This document shows, piece by piece, positions 24,565 through 40,379 of a stretch of 64,000 nucleotides of DNA; positions within the stretch are counted from its first letter, which is position 1, and every line of letters starts with the position of its first letter. The DNA is from Ancylostoma caninum (taxonomy: Eukaryota > Nematoda > Chromadorea > Rhabditida > Ancylostomatidae), in NCBI GenBank assembly GCA_037903475.1, contig JBAJFG010000004.1, positions 930,001 through 994,000 on the forward strand. The letters run 5' to 3'. The notes below the pieces were generated by a model, which saw only the letters and a program-made list of their open reading frames with translations, searched no databases and had not been told where the DNA came from. Both the position numbers and the translations under genes were made by a program.

Positions 24565-24840
24565 ACCATCTAGGAAGAACAAAAGGATACTCATCCCGGA
24601 AGAACAATAGGATACTCGTAGGAAAAAAAGTGGAGTCTCCGCTGTTTTGGGGACAGATGGAAGATAAAGTTAATAAACATATTAACTACAATAATAATCA
24701 ACAGAAAATTATTTAGAAAATAACAAAAATTAACGATTACAGGCAAGCAAGTGCAGGATTTTCTTCCGTTTTGTAATTTCAAAATTTGGCAACCCATACT
24801 CGGCGGGGGGGGGGGGGGGGGGGGGGCCTCCGCTGCTGCT
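24565..24840. mobile_element. hAT-type MITE remnant, copy 2
   Basis: From about 24630 to 24838 the sequence follows the same internal plan as the other copies: AAAAGTGGAGTCTCCGC, GTTTTGGGGAC, an AT-rich middle, TTTGGCAACCCATACTCGG, a G run of more than 20, and CCTCCGCTGCTGC. The terminal CAGTGG is lost at both ends. Immediately before it, at about 24573-24622, a 24-bp segment (GGAAGAACAAAAGGATACTC) is tandemly duplicated. Confidence 0.65.
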
Positions 24841-25090
24841 CGGACCTTAACAACAATTGGAATCAAAAACCACCAGTTCTACCAGTAGCAGATTTAGTGA
24901 AGTGGAAACTATCATTATTCTCCAGTTGTTTACAGTTGTAGAGACGGTGTTGCTGCGCCTAATTTTCTGCGTTTCCTAAGATGTGTTCTATCTCGTCTCA
25001 TTTGTTCTCTCAGTTCTGCATAATCCATCACAAGTGCAAAAATCGAAAGTACAATGATTGCAGCTGCTTCAAATTTCACCAATATAGACC

Positions 25091-25096
25091 TTTATT
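25091..25096 (-). promoter_or_regulatory. Candidate enolase polyadenylation signal
   Basis: AATAAA on the minus strand lies about 200 bp after the enolase stop codon and is the first good match downstream. It is followed by an AT-rich stretch suitable for cleavage. Confidence 0.6.
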
Positions 25097-25292
25097 TCAC
25101 TAAAAAATTGAAACAATCACCGATTTACGACTACTGGTAGTTACACGTAGCTATCGTAAATACTCTACCCGCTAAAACAAAACTAGGTGCTTAAAATTAG
25201 CACTGTATGCAGGTGTATAAAATGGGATTGCATCAGGGTGGGGGAAGATACTCATTCGCATGCAGGGAATAATGGAATATTAGAGGCAGTAT

Positions 25293-30054
<4,762 letters not shown>

Positions 30055-30075
30055 GCCTACAAAAACAAAGAATTT
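30055..30075 (-). promoter_or_regulatory. Probable trans-splice (SL) acceptor before the enolase ATG
   Basis: On the minus strand the sequence reads TTTGTTTTTGTAG, then GC and the ATG. A pyrimidine-rich AG acceptor two bases before the start codon is typical of nematode spliced-leader addition. A 5'UTR intron with a separate upstream exon cannot be excluded. Confidence 0.55.
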
Positions 30076-33000
30076 GACGGAACAACTGACAACCCGCTGC
30101 CGTCCAGTAAGCACCGGGTAAGGTGAACGAGTAAACATAAAAAATGTTATAACAGAAAAGGTCAAATGAAGGATATGGAGGAAAACATGCGATGAGAGCA
30201 AATCTACAATCTATTAGAAAAAAGAACATGGAGCATCGTAGAACGGCAACAGATCAGCAGTTCACGTCACTTCGGCAAGATACCCCAAATAGATCGCATG
30301 TTCGACAGCGACAATGAAATGATACGTGAAGGTCAACAGTTCACAGATTCTTCATGTCACTCAAGCTCTTTCCAGCTGTTTCCATATTTTCAGAAGTTTC
30401 CGCAGTGATGTATTCCAGCTGTAGGAAAACAGTGCGGAACTCATTTACACAGGCAAGGTCATCCTGATCTAGTTCTGGTCCCTCCGCTCACATCGTGTCT
30501 CCAGGGGTTCCTAGACTTCGCCAGCTCAAAATGAAAAACAGTACAAATACATGCGTCTAGGCTGCGTCAACTATGCGACTGAACGTATTCTTCCTCATGT
30601 AGACACACACCCGTCGAACGCACGCGCCTAGTATAAAATACCCTGTTGCCGCCCGAATCTGATTAAGCAGTTTTGATGCAGTGATTCTGACACGCACTAA
30701 GTGCAACCTAGCGGTTTCTAACGGTCGCGGTAACTCATCGTAACGCCGCTACTCGAGCTAAGCCAGAATAACCGCGAGTGTAGACATAGTAACCCGAATG
30801 TGGTCCGAGAGACGTCTAGGGGTATGCTAGTCTCTCTAAAGATGCTAACGGGAATTTGTTAGTCAGCTACAAACGGGTGCAGCGACGAACCGTCAGATGA
30901 CAAGGGATCTAACAGTGGACATAATTCGCCGATAAAGGCGATTCAAGCCCAAGTCTAGGAAGACCTTCATCTCAATCACACGCCATACTCTGTTAACCAC
31001 GAGGAACCCACTTCTTATGGATTTTGGGATGATACTGCCAATAGTGAGACCACGAATCGAAATGAGGCCCACCGTGGTAGGCACACAGTAGTGAAGGCTG
31101 ATATGCTGAAGGAGGTTCAGTGAGGAAGGCTCGAGGTACGAGAGCAGTCGATGGCCTGTCGGGAAGATTGTAATGCCAGCGCTGACGGCCGCCGAACGTG
31201 CAACTGCAGAAGTGCGCGCGGCGGGTGGGCGGAGCAAAGGTTATTTTCTATCGACCGCACGGGAATTGGTGGCCTTGTGTTCAGTACAGACAAACAAAGA
31301 AGTGCATCGATTAGCATGGTGATGTTGGTTTTTTCCCATCAGAAGAGACGGAGGAAAAATTGTTTGGAATTTCGCAACAGCTACGAGAGCTTCGGCTGAT
31401 AACAGAATTAAGAGATAGCGTGTACTCTCCATTCGGAAATGCGACACATGTTGCTGCCCAAGCAGCGATACTTGGTCCTTCAATGCATGTGTAGTTCAAT
31501 ACAGAGATGCCAAAATAGCAATACCCGTATATGGAATTTGTTCTCGTAGGTGTCAGCTGGCAATTCGATACGCGTTAGCGTGGCTTGACAAAGGAACATA
31601 GATTCTTGACCTCCTAACTTTCGATCAAATGCAAAGGATTTGCGTGAGTCATCCTCAGACTTGGTGTAGTCCACAACCTCATCGAGAGAACGAATTCACT
31701 ACAACATAATGTTATGCAGTGAGGAAAGAACTTTCGAAGATTCCTTCCTTTACACAGACCCATACAGCTGCTGCAATCCCAGAGAAATGCAACATCATTC
31801 ATTGAGGTAGATCCATTGACTAATGGGGGAGATAAAGAACTTGGCAAAGTAGAGGTCAGATATATACAGTGGGCGTCGATGACTGTGGCGTTCCTCATTG
31901 ACTCAAGGAGGACGCCGCGCGACCGCGCCGCTCGTTCTGGAATCATCGCTGTGATAGCGAACAATAGAATTTTCTTTATAGTTAGTTAGTTCTCTTGATA
32001 GTTGAAATCAAATATGATGTAAAACTATTAAGAAAACCCCGATTTGCCACTTCCATGCGGTTCCATCGCGAACGGAGTGGCCGAGCCGCGTGCTCCTCGT
32101 TTCCGCGAAAAACGCACCTCCATTGAGGCTCACTGTAAATAATGAGTGCTGAAAGGAGAATTCCGGCGCATTTCATTTGTCGTAGAGATCATACTTCGTC
32201 CAGAAAAAAAGTTGTAACGTTGCAAAAACTGTGTTCGTTTGTGGGATATTCTCTCTTCTCACTAGTTTCTTCACTCCCATAAGAGTAGCTCAAGCTAGAG
32301 AGTAGCTAACTGGGTAGATATTCTTACGCCAGTGATAGTATGGAGGCTCTTTTATGCAGCGGACTCAGCCTTCGTCCAGAAAAAGAGTTGTAACGTTGCA
32401 AAAACTGTTCGTTTGTGGGATATTCCTGCATTGGCTCAACGAGACAAAGTGCTGAAGTACAGCAATCCATATGTCGACAACGCTCAAAGAATCAGCATTG
32501 CTCAATGATAATGGCTTCCACAATATTGTCCTCCGCTCGCACTCCTAGCGATTCTATTTGAACCAGCATACTAAAGTCGATGTGGCTTCCCAAATCTGCG
32601 ATGAATGGTGTGCGGTACAGTAGGCACGAACGTTCCATTTTCGCCGATTGTCAAAAAACTGCACAATTGGTGGCCACCACATTGTCCGCTGCTGAAGAAC
32701 CTTCAGGATCAGGATGTAGTAGCAAAACTAACTACTACCTTATCCCCGTACTCGAGAAATATTCTTTCTGAAGTCGAGATCCTGAGAGTCGCGTACATGT
32801 AAAATGAAAAAGCCACCGCAAGGAAAAAAAGGACACTGCAAAAGTGTGCAGAAGACAAATCAATCACTCAGTCCCTACAACGTTTTGGGAGTGAAGTGAA
32901 CTGTGGACGTGTAATCCCTAACTAGTTCACACTACAGTGTGTAAACATAGCCCCATTTGAGCAAAAAATAAGCTGGATGAAAGAACAGAATACGACCACC

Positions 33001-33221
33001 AGCCAGCGCCGCCGCAGGAACAAGAGCAGTGACGGAACGTGGCCTCAGCGTTCGCTGCTCTTTGATTTTTCTAGGTCACCCACAACGACCCAACCTCTCC
33101 GGTCTACCTGAACGTTCACATGGTGGGAGGGCGCTAAACTGATGCACGAGACCCGTGAACGGGGACAAGTATGAACGAAGCCGGGTAATGCAGAGCAAAT
33201 AACAAGCGTTCGGAACAGATC
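30076..33221. other. Upstream flank of enolase; otherwise unassigned
   Basis: This 3.1 kb should contain the enolase promoter, but I see no diagnostic element. Several mid-sized frames on both strands (for example 114 codons at 31237-30893) lack known motifs. A direct repeat of about 55 bp with the core AGTTGTAACGTTGCAAAAAC occurs at about 32195-32255 and 32370-32425. Confidence 0.4.
32193..32425 (+). repeat. Direct repeat pair of about 55 bp
   Basis: Two copies share CTTCGTCCAGAAAAA, AGTTGTAACGTTGCAAAAAC and GTTCGTTTGTGGGATATTC. They are about 175 bp apart in the same orientation, with a 2-bp indel. The origin is unknown. Confidence 0.65.
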
Positions 33222-33426
33222 ATGAGCTTTTTCAAAGCAGCGAGCAGCAGCGAAAGCGGGGATGATGGCGCCGTCGAAAACACGGGCACAGTGGCGATCG
33301 ATCGCTGCCGAGCGGGCGAAAAAAAAAAACGACGGCGTTCCATCATGGCAAACTTATCAGCGAAAGTTCTAGACGAAAAAAATAATGCAGATAAAGTCCG
33401 TTTCATCAGTGAAGATATTCGCACAG
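33222..33426 (+). other. Short open frame interrupted by a hAT MITE
   Basis: An ATG at 33222 opens a charged, helix-prone frame of about 68 codons (MSFFKAASSSESGDDG at its start, KVRFISEDIRT near its end). The frame is then interrupted by the MITE at 33427. The antisense frame is also open, so coding status is uncertain. I do not recognise a family. Confidence 0.25.
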
Positions 33427-33683
33427 CAGTGGCGGACGCAGGGGTGGAGTGCACCCCCCCCCCCAGAATGGGTCGGCAAATTTTTGAAATTACTTTACAA
33501 TATAAAAATCTTGTGTTAGTTTATTTTTACTTGTTTATTTTTAACATTATTTTTAATATAATTTTTATTAATTACTATAGTAATTAATATTTTTATTAAT
33601 TTTATTTTCCGTTTAGGTCCCCAAAACGGCGGAGACCTTTTTTCCCACGCCCCCCTCCGGCCCACTTTCTGCGTCCGCCACTG
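33427..33683. mobile_element. hAT-type MITE with perfect 8-bp target duplication, copy 3
   Basis: CAGTGGCGGACGCAG at the left and CTGCGTCCGCCACTG at the right form perfect 15-bp inverted ends. TCGCACAG is duplicated exactly on both sides (33419-33426 and 33684-33691). An 8-bp duplication is the hallmark of hAT transposition. The interior has C and G runs near the ends and an AT-rich middle, with no transposase. This is the best-defined copy of the family in the window. Confidence 0.92.
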
Positions 33684-33705
33684 TCGCACAGATATGGGAG
33701 AAAAG

Positions 33706-33917
33706 GGTGTGTATCATCATGAGGGAAAACAAGGCGGAGACTTCCCGCCCATCACGATCAACTCGTCCTCGGTCGCATTCAAATTTTGCGTGGTAAAGTA
33801 TAGTGGAATCGCACGCGAAGGGAACGAGTCAACCGTTGAGGGCGGGAGCAGGATTTGAACGAACCAATCGCAGAACTATACCACGCCCCGTTTTCCCTCA
33901 CGATGATACACACTCGG
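33706..33917. mobile_element. Short MITE with ends of about 24 bp
   Basis: GTGTGTATCATCATGAGGGA near 33709 and its near-perfect complement near 33890-33913 bound a segment of about 210 bp with no coding sequence. It begins only about 15 bp after the neighbouring hAT MITE. Confidence 0.65.
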
Positions 33918-34087
33918 GAGAAAAAGAGGGGGAAATCGATGGTATACACAGTCGATTCGGAAAACAGTGACGAGTGATGTATTACCATGTGGAAGGGCGG
34001 AGCGGCTTTTGACAAGTTCTAAGTTGTCAGTTGCAGGAGTTTTTAACTGCCTGATAGTTCAAAATCAGACATCCGCGGGAAACGTGG

Positions 34088-34998
34088 ACCTAAAGCCCCA
34101 CTCAGAGTTCTGCCGGCGGGCGAGTAGCCCATGTCGAAACATACCGAGCTGCTATGCAGCGCAAGCTCGCCGCGGCAGAACTCGCCAGGGAGGTCACTCA
34201 GAGTATTTTGCCGCGGCGAGCTCGCCCAGCGACAAGGAATGCCCCGGACCATTTTTTCGCGCGCGACAAAACTCGCCGAGGGTACTTTCCTTCGTATTTT
34301 CGCAAATCTTTTGATCAAATTGCACTTCTTCAATAAGGACTAATTAGTTTTGCTATGGCCGGTGTATGCCTACCCGTAAAATGGAACATTCGATGCGGTG
34401 GTATTCCTTATGTTATCTTTCATATTTCTGGAACTTTAGTAATTGATATAACGATATACTGTACGAACTGGATGAATGATATTATATTGATATAATGTAG
34501 CGTAGTTAGCTCTAGAGTGCCTTCTGCAGGTGGTAGCCGGGTACAGTAGAGATTTTGTTAAGGAGGTACACGTCTTCTACCTGGACACAAGATTCGGAGT
34601 ATTATAATAATTCATCCCCTCCATATAATAAACGGTGAAGCTATTGCGAAACTGTCTGTCTGTCGCCGGTTGGCTCCCCTGCATCCGAGACATCGGGATG
34701 GTTGTTTTTTTTTCTGGGTTGGGGTAGCCTCAGGGTAACGTGGCGTACAGGTCCGAGACATCGGGATGGTTGTTTTTTTTTCTGGGTTGGGGTAGCCTCA
34801 GGGTAACGTGGCGCTCTGGCTCAGGTAGAATATACAAAAGAGGCGTTCCTCGCTAATCGCCGCGCTCCCGCTCGACGGATGTGAAAGAATATCTGAGTAT
34901 CCCTAACGTCGCTGAGCGGCAAAGACTTGCCACGCCCTCCTCTTGCCGCCCGGCGGGAGCTCGCTCGGCGGTAAAACTCTGAGTGGAGCTTAAGGCAA
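34088..34998. mobile_element. GC-rich foldback element
   Basis: The left end reads CCCCACTCAGAGTTCTGCCG and the right end is the complement of TCCACTCAGAGTTTTACCGC, each followed by GC-rich, GGCGAGC-type sequence. A further internal copy of CACTCAGAGT lies near 34196, so the structure is nested. The tandem repeat at 34684-34819 lies inside it. No transposase is recognised. TTAA occurs at the right edge and TAAA at the left, but the target site is not certain. Confidence 0.55.
34684..34813 (+). repeat. 68-bp tandem duplication
   Basis: Two nearly identical 68-bp units begin at 34684 and 34752. Each starts TCCGAGACATCGGGATGGTT, then has nine T and ends CAGGGTAACGTGGCG. The identity, including the T run, points to a recent duplication. 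Confidence 0.9.
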
Positions 34999-34999
34999 G

Positions 35000-35840
35000 C
35001 ACGGCCCCGTATAAGCAGGGCAGAGCAAAGGCGGCTTTGTTCATAGTTCTGATGCATGGTTTGTTCAGCAATGAAAAGAAAGCGACTCACAGCTCTGAAA
35101 GGATATATCAAAAATCATGAAAGTACTGGATGAATCAGTCTGAAATATGGGGATCTTTTTAATCCCAGATGCACAGACGATACTGAAGAGACTCGATTTT
35201 AATTGATTCCATAGTGAAGAAAATATTCGAGGACTGCATCTGGCGCCCCTCTCCAAGCTCAGACTAACTCAAACAAACCCTAGCTTGGCGCGCTGGTCGA
35301 GGCGAGGAGCGTTTGGTGCGGTTGAGCATGTGGCAAATTTGCCAGAAAGACAACACTGAAGTGCATATGTAGTAGTTTTATCGAAGGGTTCAGAATGGGG
35401 AACAACACCGAAAATTGCAATGTCATCCAGACCCCCGAGTTTTCGCTGAAACGACCCTAGTACCTGAACCATACAAAGATCCCTAATAATAAAGCGCTAG
35501 CCAAATTGAAGTTATATGCATAAGGCGTAAAACGAAAATGGCACTCTTGTGCAACCTGCATAACAACATGGATCTTCATGGATCTTTTTTTTTCTCAGTT
35601 TTGTCTCTGTATTTCTGAAGGTCAATGTGGTGAAATTAAGGGAAAGGGCTGCAATAGATCGTCATTATATCCTCGAGATGTTTCGGCAGGGTGATATCTT
35701 CGCGATAATTTTTGTTATGATTGGTATAGAGAATCAGTAGAATGGGCAAATTGAACGATAACAACACGAGCATCTTTGGAGAATGTTTTGCGAGGTCTGC
35801 TCTCAACGTCTAATTTCTAATCACTACTCGTGAGCGTTAG
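35000..35840. other. Unassigned intergenic stretch
   Basis: Short frames only; no repeat or domain recognised. Confidence 0.4.
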
Positions 35841-35854
35841 TGGTCACCGCTCTT

Positions 35855-36050
35855 CCTCATCGTGGTGATGGATGTTGCAACACGGGATCTCCAGAAACTC
35901 ACGCCTTGGACACTGTTATACGCAGACGACGTGACGTGACGTGTCCTGCTCGCTTCCGAAGACAGGCAGGAAATCGAGCGGCTGACACAAGCTTGGAGAG
36001 ACCGAATTGCACGATTCGGCCTTCGACTTAAGTTTGACAAGTTTTGGTAC
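35855..36050 (+). pseudogene. RTE reverse transcriptase fragment with intact YADD
   Basis: The plus strand encodes VVMDVATRDLQKL, then WTLLYADDV, then EDRQEIERLTQAW and ARFGLRLKFDK. This is the RTE palm around the catalytic YADD. A short duplication (GACGTGACGTGACGTG) right after YADD shifts the frame. Both ends are truncated, so only about 65 codons remain. Confidence 0.85.
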
Positions 36051-36920
36051 TACTCCTGGGAGGAGTGGTACGGTACTCTACGCGTGGCAACAGCTACAAT
36101 GGCAGCAGACACCACTCTGCAACAGGTAAGTTGCAAGTGCCCGGAGGTTCTTTTAACCCCACGTGGCAAACACAAATGCAATTATAATGGATACGAAAAA
36201 GGGTTTGCAAGGTATCTACGGCCTGACGACAGATTGGACACACAAAAGTACAGGCGTCATGTTATAAAATTTTATTACTATACCAGATGAAGCGCTTCTT
36301 AAGAGTGATTAAATAGAGAAGCTAATGGGGCTATAAATAAGACCAGAATAAATATCTACTATAATAAATCGCAGAGCCCCCCCCCCCCTCCGTCGCCACG
36401 TGAGTGGGTGGAGCGAGAGACTGTGATTGGCTGCCACTCCCATTTTCCCCGCCGCCAGTGGGCGATTTGGCGTAAACAAAGGCGCATCAAAGGGAAGCCG
36501 ATGGTGAACGTATGGATGCCACATGGGTTGCGAAGGAATCGTGCCAATGAAGAATGCCAGCTTTCTGAAGGCCGTAACTTGGAGGCATGATGGAGGAGGA
36601 TTTGATTCCGTAATCTTTTGCATGACTCATCCAGAAAATCAGCGATTGAGCTGGAATCCCCATTTCTGTCAAAATAGCGACCTTTTCGCGCTAGCATAGA
36701 GAAGTTTGTTCTAAATGTGTTAATTCGCATTGAGAAAAGATGGGGGAAGATTGATGAAGGTTCAAGTTACGAAGTGGATTTCACAACTCGGGTCACAAAA
36801 AGGTCTTCAATGTAATGTGTTTGTACGTCTGCGCTTGTCACTTTTCAACTGCGAGTACGGTTGGAGTCCAAATGAATAAATTGTTGGATACAGTAAATTT
36901 TCTTTCGAGCTGTTAGCTAA
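36051..36920. other. Unassigned stretch with a C run
   Basis: A C homopolymer run lies near 36375-36390. Overlapping frames of 100-120 codons on the minus strand (36730-36309) show no domain. Nothing else is supportable. Confidence 0.35.
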
Positions 36921-36929
36921 GATAGTTAT

Positions 36930-37005
36930 TGATCTTTATTGAGGCTAACGTTTTGGCGTTGTCGTCTTCTTCAGAGCCTGTAAAGTCAAAGACATCAGCG
37001 ATTCA
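36930..37005 (-). repeat. Penelope-like element terminal segment with hammerhead-like core
   Basis: On the minus strand the sequence reads CTCTGAAGAAGACGACAACG, then CCAAAACGTTAGCCTCAATA. CTGAAGA fits the CUGANGA half of a hammerhead core, and the second block resembles the GAAAC half but with an A or C change. The CGTTAGCC...AATAAA tail is shared with the Penelope-like 3' end near 53380. It is probably a remnant of such an element, in inverted orientation to the RT piece that follows. Confidence 0.4.
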
Positions 37006-37159
37006 CCCCCTCAAACGCCTCCTCTTCTTAGAGGAAATCATTCATCCAGTTCGTACACTCAAAAACAGTACCGGAATCACAGACAGGGTAAAACGTCACC
37101 TTAGTTGCCGTCGCGGTAGTAGAACAGGACCACTATACCAAATCTGTGCTCCCAAGGAT

Positions 37160-37420
37160 CTGATGATGAGAATGACGCTGCGCTGCAGGCTATCTTCGAG
37201 ATGCTCACGGAACATCGAACCTCGCTATGCCTACATGGGTTTAGCATTGGACAGGTAATGGGTCTCTTGACTGTATGCTTGACGTGCTTCGTTTTCCGCT
37301 GGGCTGGGCAGTACTATAAACAGATTAGTGACATTGCTATGCGACAAAGGTTGGCATAGTTTTCATGTCTAAAGTGGAGAAACACCTATTGCAGCGTGAA
37401 CCTTTACTGTATTTGATGTA
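37160..37420 (+). pseudogene. Penelope-like reverse transcriptase fragment
   Basis: The plus strand encodes ENDAALQAIFEMLTEHRTSL, then WAGQYYKQISDIAMRQRLA, a stop, and FSCLKW. These align with the minus-strand copy at 61213-61620 (NDAALQAVF, AGQYYKQVRGLAMGQRLAP, FMSKV), which has the YIDD catalytic box. This copy keeps about 34 codons that the other lacks. It ends where the RTE fragment begins at about 37410. Confidence 0.75.
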
Positions 37421-37910
37421 CACCTACGGAGATGGGAAATTCCGATGACGTGCCCGCGGCCGCCTGCAGTCGACTCCTCGGGTCCGCGTAGAGAATCCTA
37501 ACCCACTCGATGAGCTCTTCTGGGATGCCGTGCCGCCGCAGCGCGTACCAGATGACTTCATGTGGCACGCGATCGAAGGCTTTCTCCAGATCGAGGAATG
37601 CTAGATGCAGTGGCTTCTGCTTCTCCCGATGTTTCTCGATCATCAGTCGAGCCGCATGAATTGCATCCGTAGTTCCGCAGTTGGCTACGAACCCGCACTG
37701 GTTCGCGGTAACTCGGATGATGTCGCGTGTTCGGCGGTCGATAATGCGTTTGAATATCTTCATACTGTGAGACAGTAGACGTATTGGCCGATAGTTTGAG
37801 CAATCCGTAGGGTTGCTTTCCTCTTCCAGATCGGTACTGTGGTACTCTTCTGCCAATCCACAAGGGTCTTCTTCTCTGCGATGATCTGGTTGAAGAACGA
37901 CGTCAGCCAT
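37404..37910 (-). pseudogene. RTE reverse transcriptase, finger and palm segment
   Basis: This 168-codon open segment contains NYRPIRLLSHSMKIFKRIID (motif 2), CGTTDAIHAARLMIEKHRE, FLDLEKAFDRVPHEVIWYA (motif A, with the first catalytic Asp) and PISVGVHQ (the start of motif B). The YADD motif is lost at the fragment end. The first residues come from a frame change and the true frame continues upstream in the 38251-37760 segment. Confidence 0.85.
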
Positions 37911-38940
37911 TCAGCTGAGTTCCAATGTCTCGACTTCCATAGTTCCGCCGCTACGTCATCAGGACCCGTCGCTTTTCCTGGTTTCATCCGCTTTAGCGCA
38001 GCCATGGTTTCCTCCAAGGTGATCGGCTGAATATGACCGTAAGTTGGCGGTAATTGTGGAATTTGTGGATGGCTGAATTCTTCTGTGGAGTTTCTCGAAA
38101 TAGTCACACCACCTCTTCGTTGCCTTCCTGCGGTCTGATATGAGATGACCGTGTTCATCGTTAACTCCGTAGAAATTTTCGACGTCTTCGGCCTGCCGCT
38201 GGCGAGACCTCGCCAGTCGGTAGACGAGGCGTTCCCCGCCATCCTTCTCATCTAGCTTCTTGCTAACATTGTCGTAGTGCTCAACCTTCGTGGCAGCCAC
38301 AGCCTCCTTTGCTGCTTTCTTCGCTTCTAGTACTTCTGCCAGTTATCATCCGTCTTGTTAGCGAGAAATACGTGGTAGAAACGTTCCTTTTCACGCACCT
38401 TCACTTTCACTTCATCCGTCCATAGCCACGCCTGTCTGTCAATTCTCCGACGACCTGGTTTAGTCGTGCCAAGCTCTGAACGTGCCACTTGTACAATGGC
38501 TCGGGTTGCGTTCCTCCAGGTCCCGTCGACGGTTGTGACCAGTGGCAACTTGATGGCGGAAATTAAACTTGTGGCTTCCTACTCCTTCAACCGCCACCAC
38601 TTTATTCGTGCCGGCCCGCACCGTTCGTCACGCATCCTCCTTGGTGGCATGATTTTCATGCTGCAGATAAGCGGACGATGTTGCGTGGCCACGGTCTCGT
38701 AGGGTACAACCTTCGCATCGGTAACTAGCTTTTGATCGCGATGTCGTACGAGAACGAAGTCGATCTGAGTCTTCACGTTGCCACTGTAGAAGGAGACGAG
38801 GTGAGAAGGACGCTTTAGGAACTTTCTATTCATTATGACGAGGTTGTGAGAGTCAGCATATTCCAGGATGCACTCACCATCTTCATTCGGTGTCCCATAG
38901 CCAAAGCCTCCAAGGCTTCTGTAACCGTCCTTTGCCACTT
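37404..38940 (-). mobile_element. RTE retrotransposon, internal fragment (endonuclease end to RT palm)
   Basis: Reading down from 38940, the minus strand first gives the endonuclease C-terminus (GGFGYGTPNEDGE and KTQIDFVLVRHRDQK). A linker follows with several frame changes (38548-38327 and 38300-37959). Then comes the RT region with LKRMKPGKATGPDDVAAELW near 38000, NYRPIRLLSHSMKIFKRII near 37790 and LDLEKAFDRVPHEVIW near 37580. It stops at VGVHQ, before the YADD box, and joins Penelope-like sequence. At least three frame changes make it dead. It is the longest RTE copy here. Confidence 0.9.
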
Positions 38941-39235
38941 CTACGTATTAAGTATTAAGTATTTATCAGCCTGAGGGTACGGCTAACGCCGGACTCTCAG
39001 GCTTTTTTTTTGTGCTCGCTTCGCTCGCACATTTTCATTGTCCTCAAATAAGATTAGTGCAACTGGATGAACAGACACTATCCTCAGAGAAGTTTTCTTT
39101 ACCACGGTTCATGGAACCAATGACCCACTATGGACAGCTCCTTTCCACAATTTGTGGTAACGCATTTTGGTTCGCTGTGGTCGACGTGAATGGTAAAAAT
39201 TGACCGAGTAGGTGCAAACTAGGATTGGACCTGAA
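38941..39235. other. Unassigned stretch with a hairpin-forming segment
   Basis: Around 38969-39003 AGCCTGAGGGTACGGC and GCCGGACTCTCAGGCT form an imperfect hairpin followed by a run of T. In a eukaryotic context this is not taken as a bacterial-type terminator. Nothing else is seen. Confidence 0.4.
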
Positions 39236-39395
39236 CACCGGTGCACCCTTATCTCACCGTTGCGACCTGTCTCCAGAGGTTCCTCCACTTTTGAACGCCT
39301 GTACACCCTCATCACGCCGTTGGACCCGACTCCAGGCATTTCCCCGCTTTTGGACGCCGGCGCACCCTTATCATACCGCCAGCCCACCTCTAACG
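39236..39395 (+). repeat. 60-bp minisatellite, about 2.5 units
   Basis: Units begin at about 39241, 39301 and 39361 with GTGCACCCTTATCTCACCG, GTACACCCTCATCACGCCG and CGCACCCTTATCATACCG. Each of the first two contains a CTCCAG-TT(T)CC-CTTTTG-ACGCC block. The period is exactly 60 bp. There is no coding support. Confidence 0.8.
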
Positions 39396-40379
39396 CTGCA
39401 CTAACGCGTAACCCTCATCCCTCGTCTGTCTGGTTCCTCCTCTTCGTTATAAAGGCATCCTGTCCGTCTCCTTCCTTTTATACGGTTCTGTAATCACATG
39501 CCTATCTCATTCATTTCAACTGTAGTGAAAACAACTGTCGGCCATTAAAATGTCTGAACATGACTGAAGTGGTCCGAAACACCTGTAATTCAGGGTAGAA
39601 AATGAAAATTTACCACATTTTCGTACATAACTCAACGCGCTGAACACAATGGTGTAGGTATTTTCCGTTTCCGGTGGCTGGTTCTCGTGCACACACACAC
39701 ATGAACTGCCAATTGAGAAGAAGTAAGATTACATGTGCATACACACGTGAATATAAAACATAGAAAGGAACATGTGAAACAGATCCTTTGAAACAACCGT
39801 AATAAAAGGAGATTAGTATAATGATGGGATAGAAATGAAATAAAACAACTAAAACAGAAATAAAACATAAAACAACTGGAATCAGGACTTCACAATCTGT
39901 CAGCTAGTTTTGAAATTGAGGAAAGTCTGGAAACCGTAGAAGATTTGCTCAACTTTCGGAACTGCGACCCAGCTCTGTGCACAAAGAAGTTGGTCTTACC
40001 GCTGTCTTGGCTAATGGCAAGTTTAATTTAAATGCAGATCCCCTGGTAGATGATTTGTAAAGTGTGAAAAAGTTTTCAATCTTGACAGCACCGCTGAGAA
40101 ATTTAGAAACCATTAGAATGTCATTTTTCAATCTTCTGCAAGCAAGTGAGGAGAGGCGGAAGGTGGCATTTCGCGATTCAGCGGAATGCGACCATAATCA
40201 AAGCCTCCTTTACGTAGCATGAGTTTTCTAGTGAAACTATTCTGCACGCTTTCCAGAGAATTAATGAGAGTTTTCATACTCAGACATTCAAGCAGCTCTA
40301 GTCTCGGCCAATATCGGCTCTTCTCGCATGTCATTTCTTGGAGAGCTGCAGAGGTGACTTTACTTGATCAGGAGTGCTA

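Noticed and set aside
30893..31237. A 114-codon minus-strand frame as a host gene
   Set aside because: No domain, no splice context and no similarity I could recognise; left as unassigned sequence.
34820..35111. A coding gene from frames with Arg/Ala-rich sequence
   Set aside because: The frames lie in the arm of a GC-rich foldback and have no conserved features.
38969..39010. Bacterial-type terminator (hairpin and T run)
   Set aside because: The surroundings are clearly eukaryotic retrotransposon sequence; the hairpin is imperfect and probably incidental.
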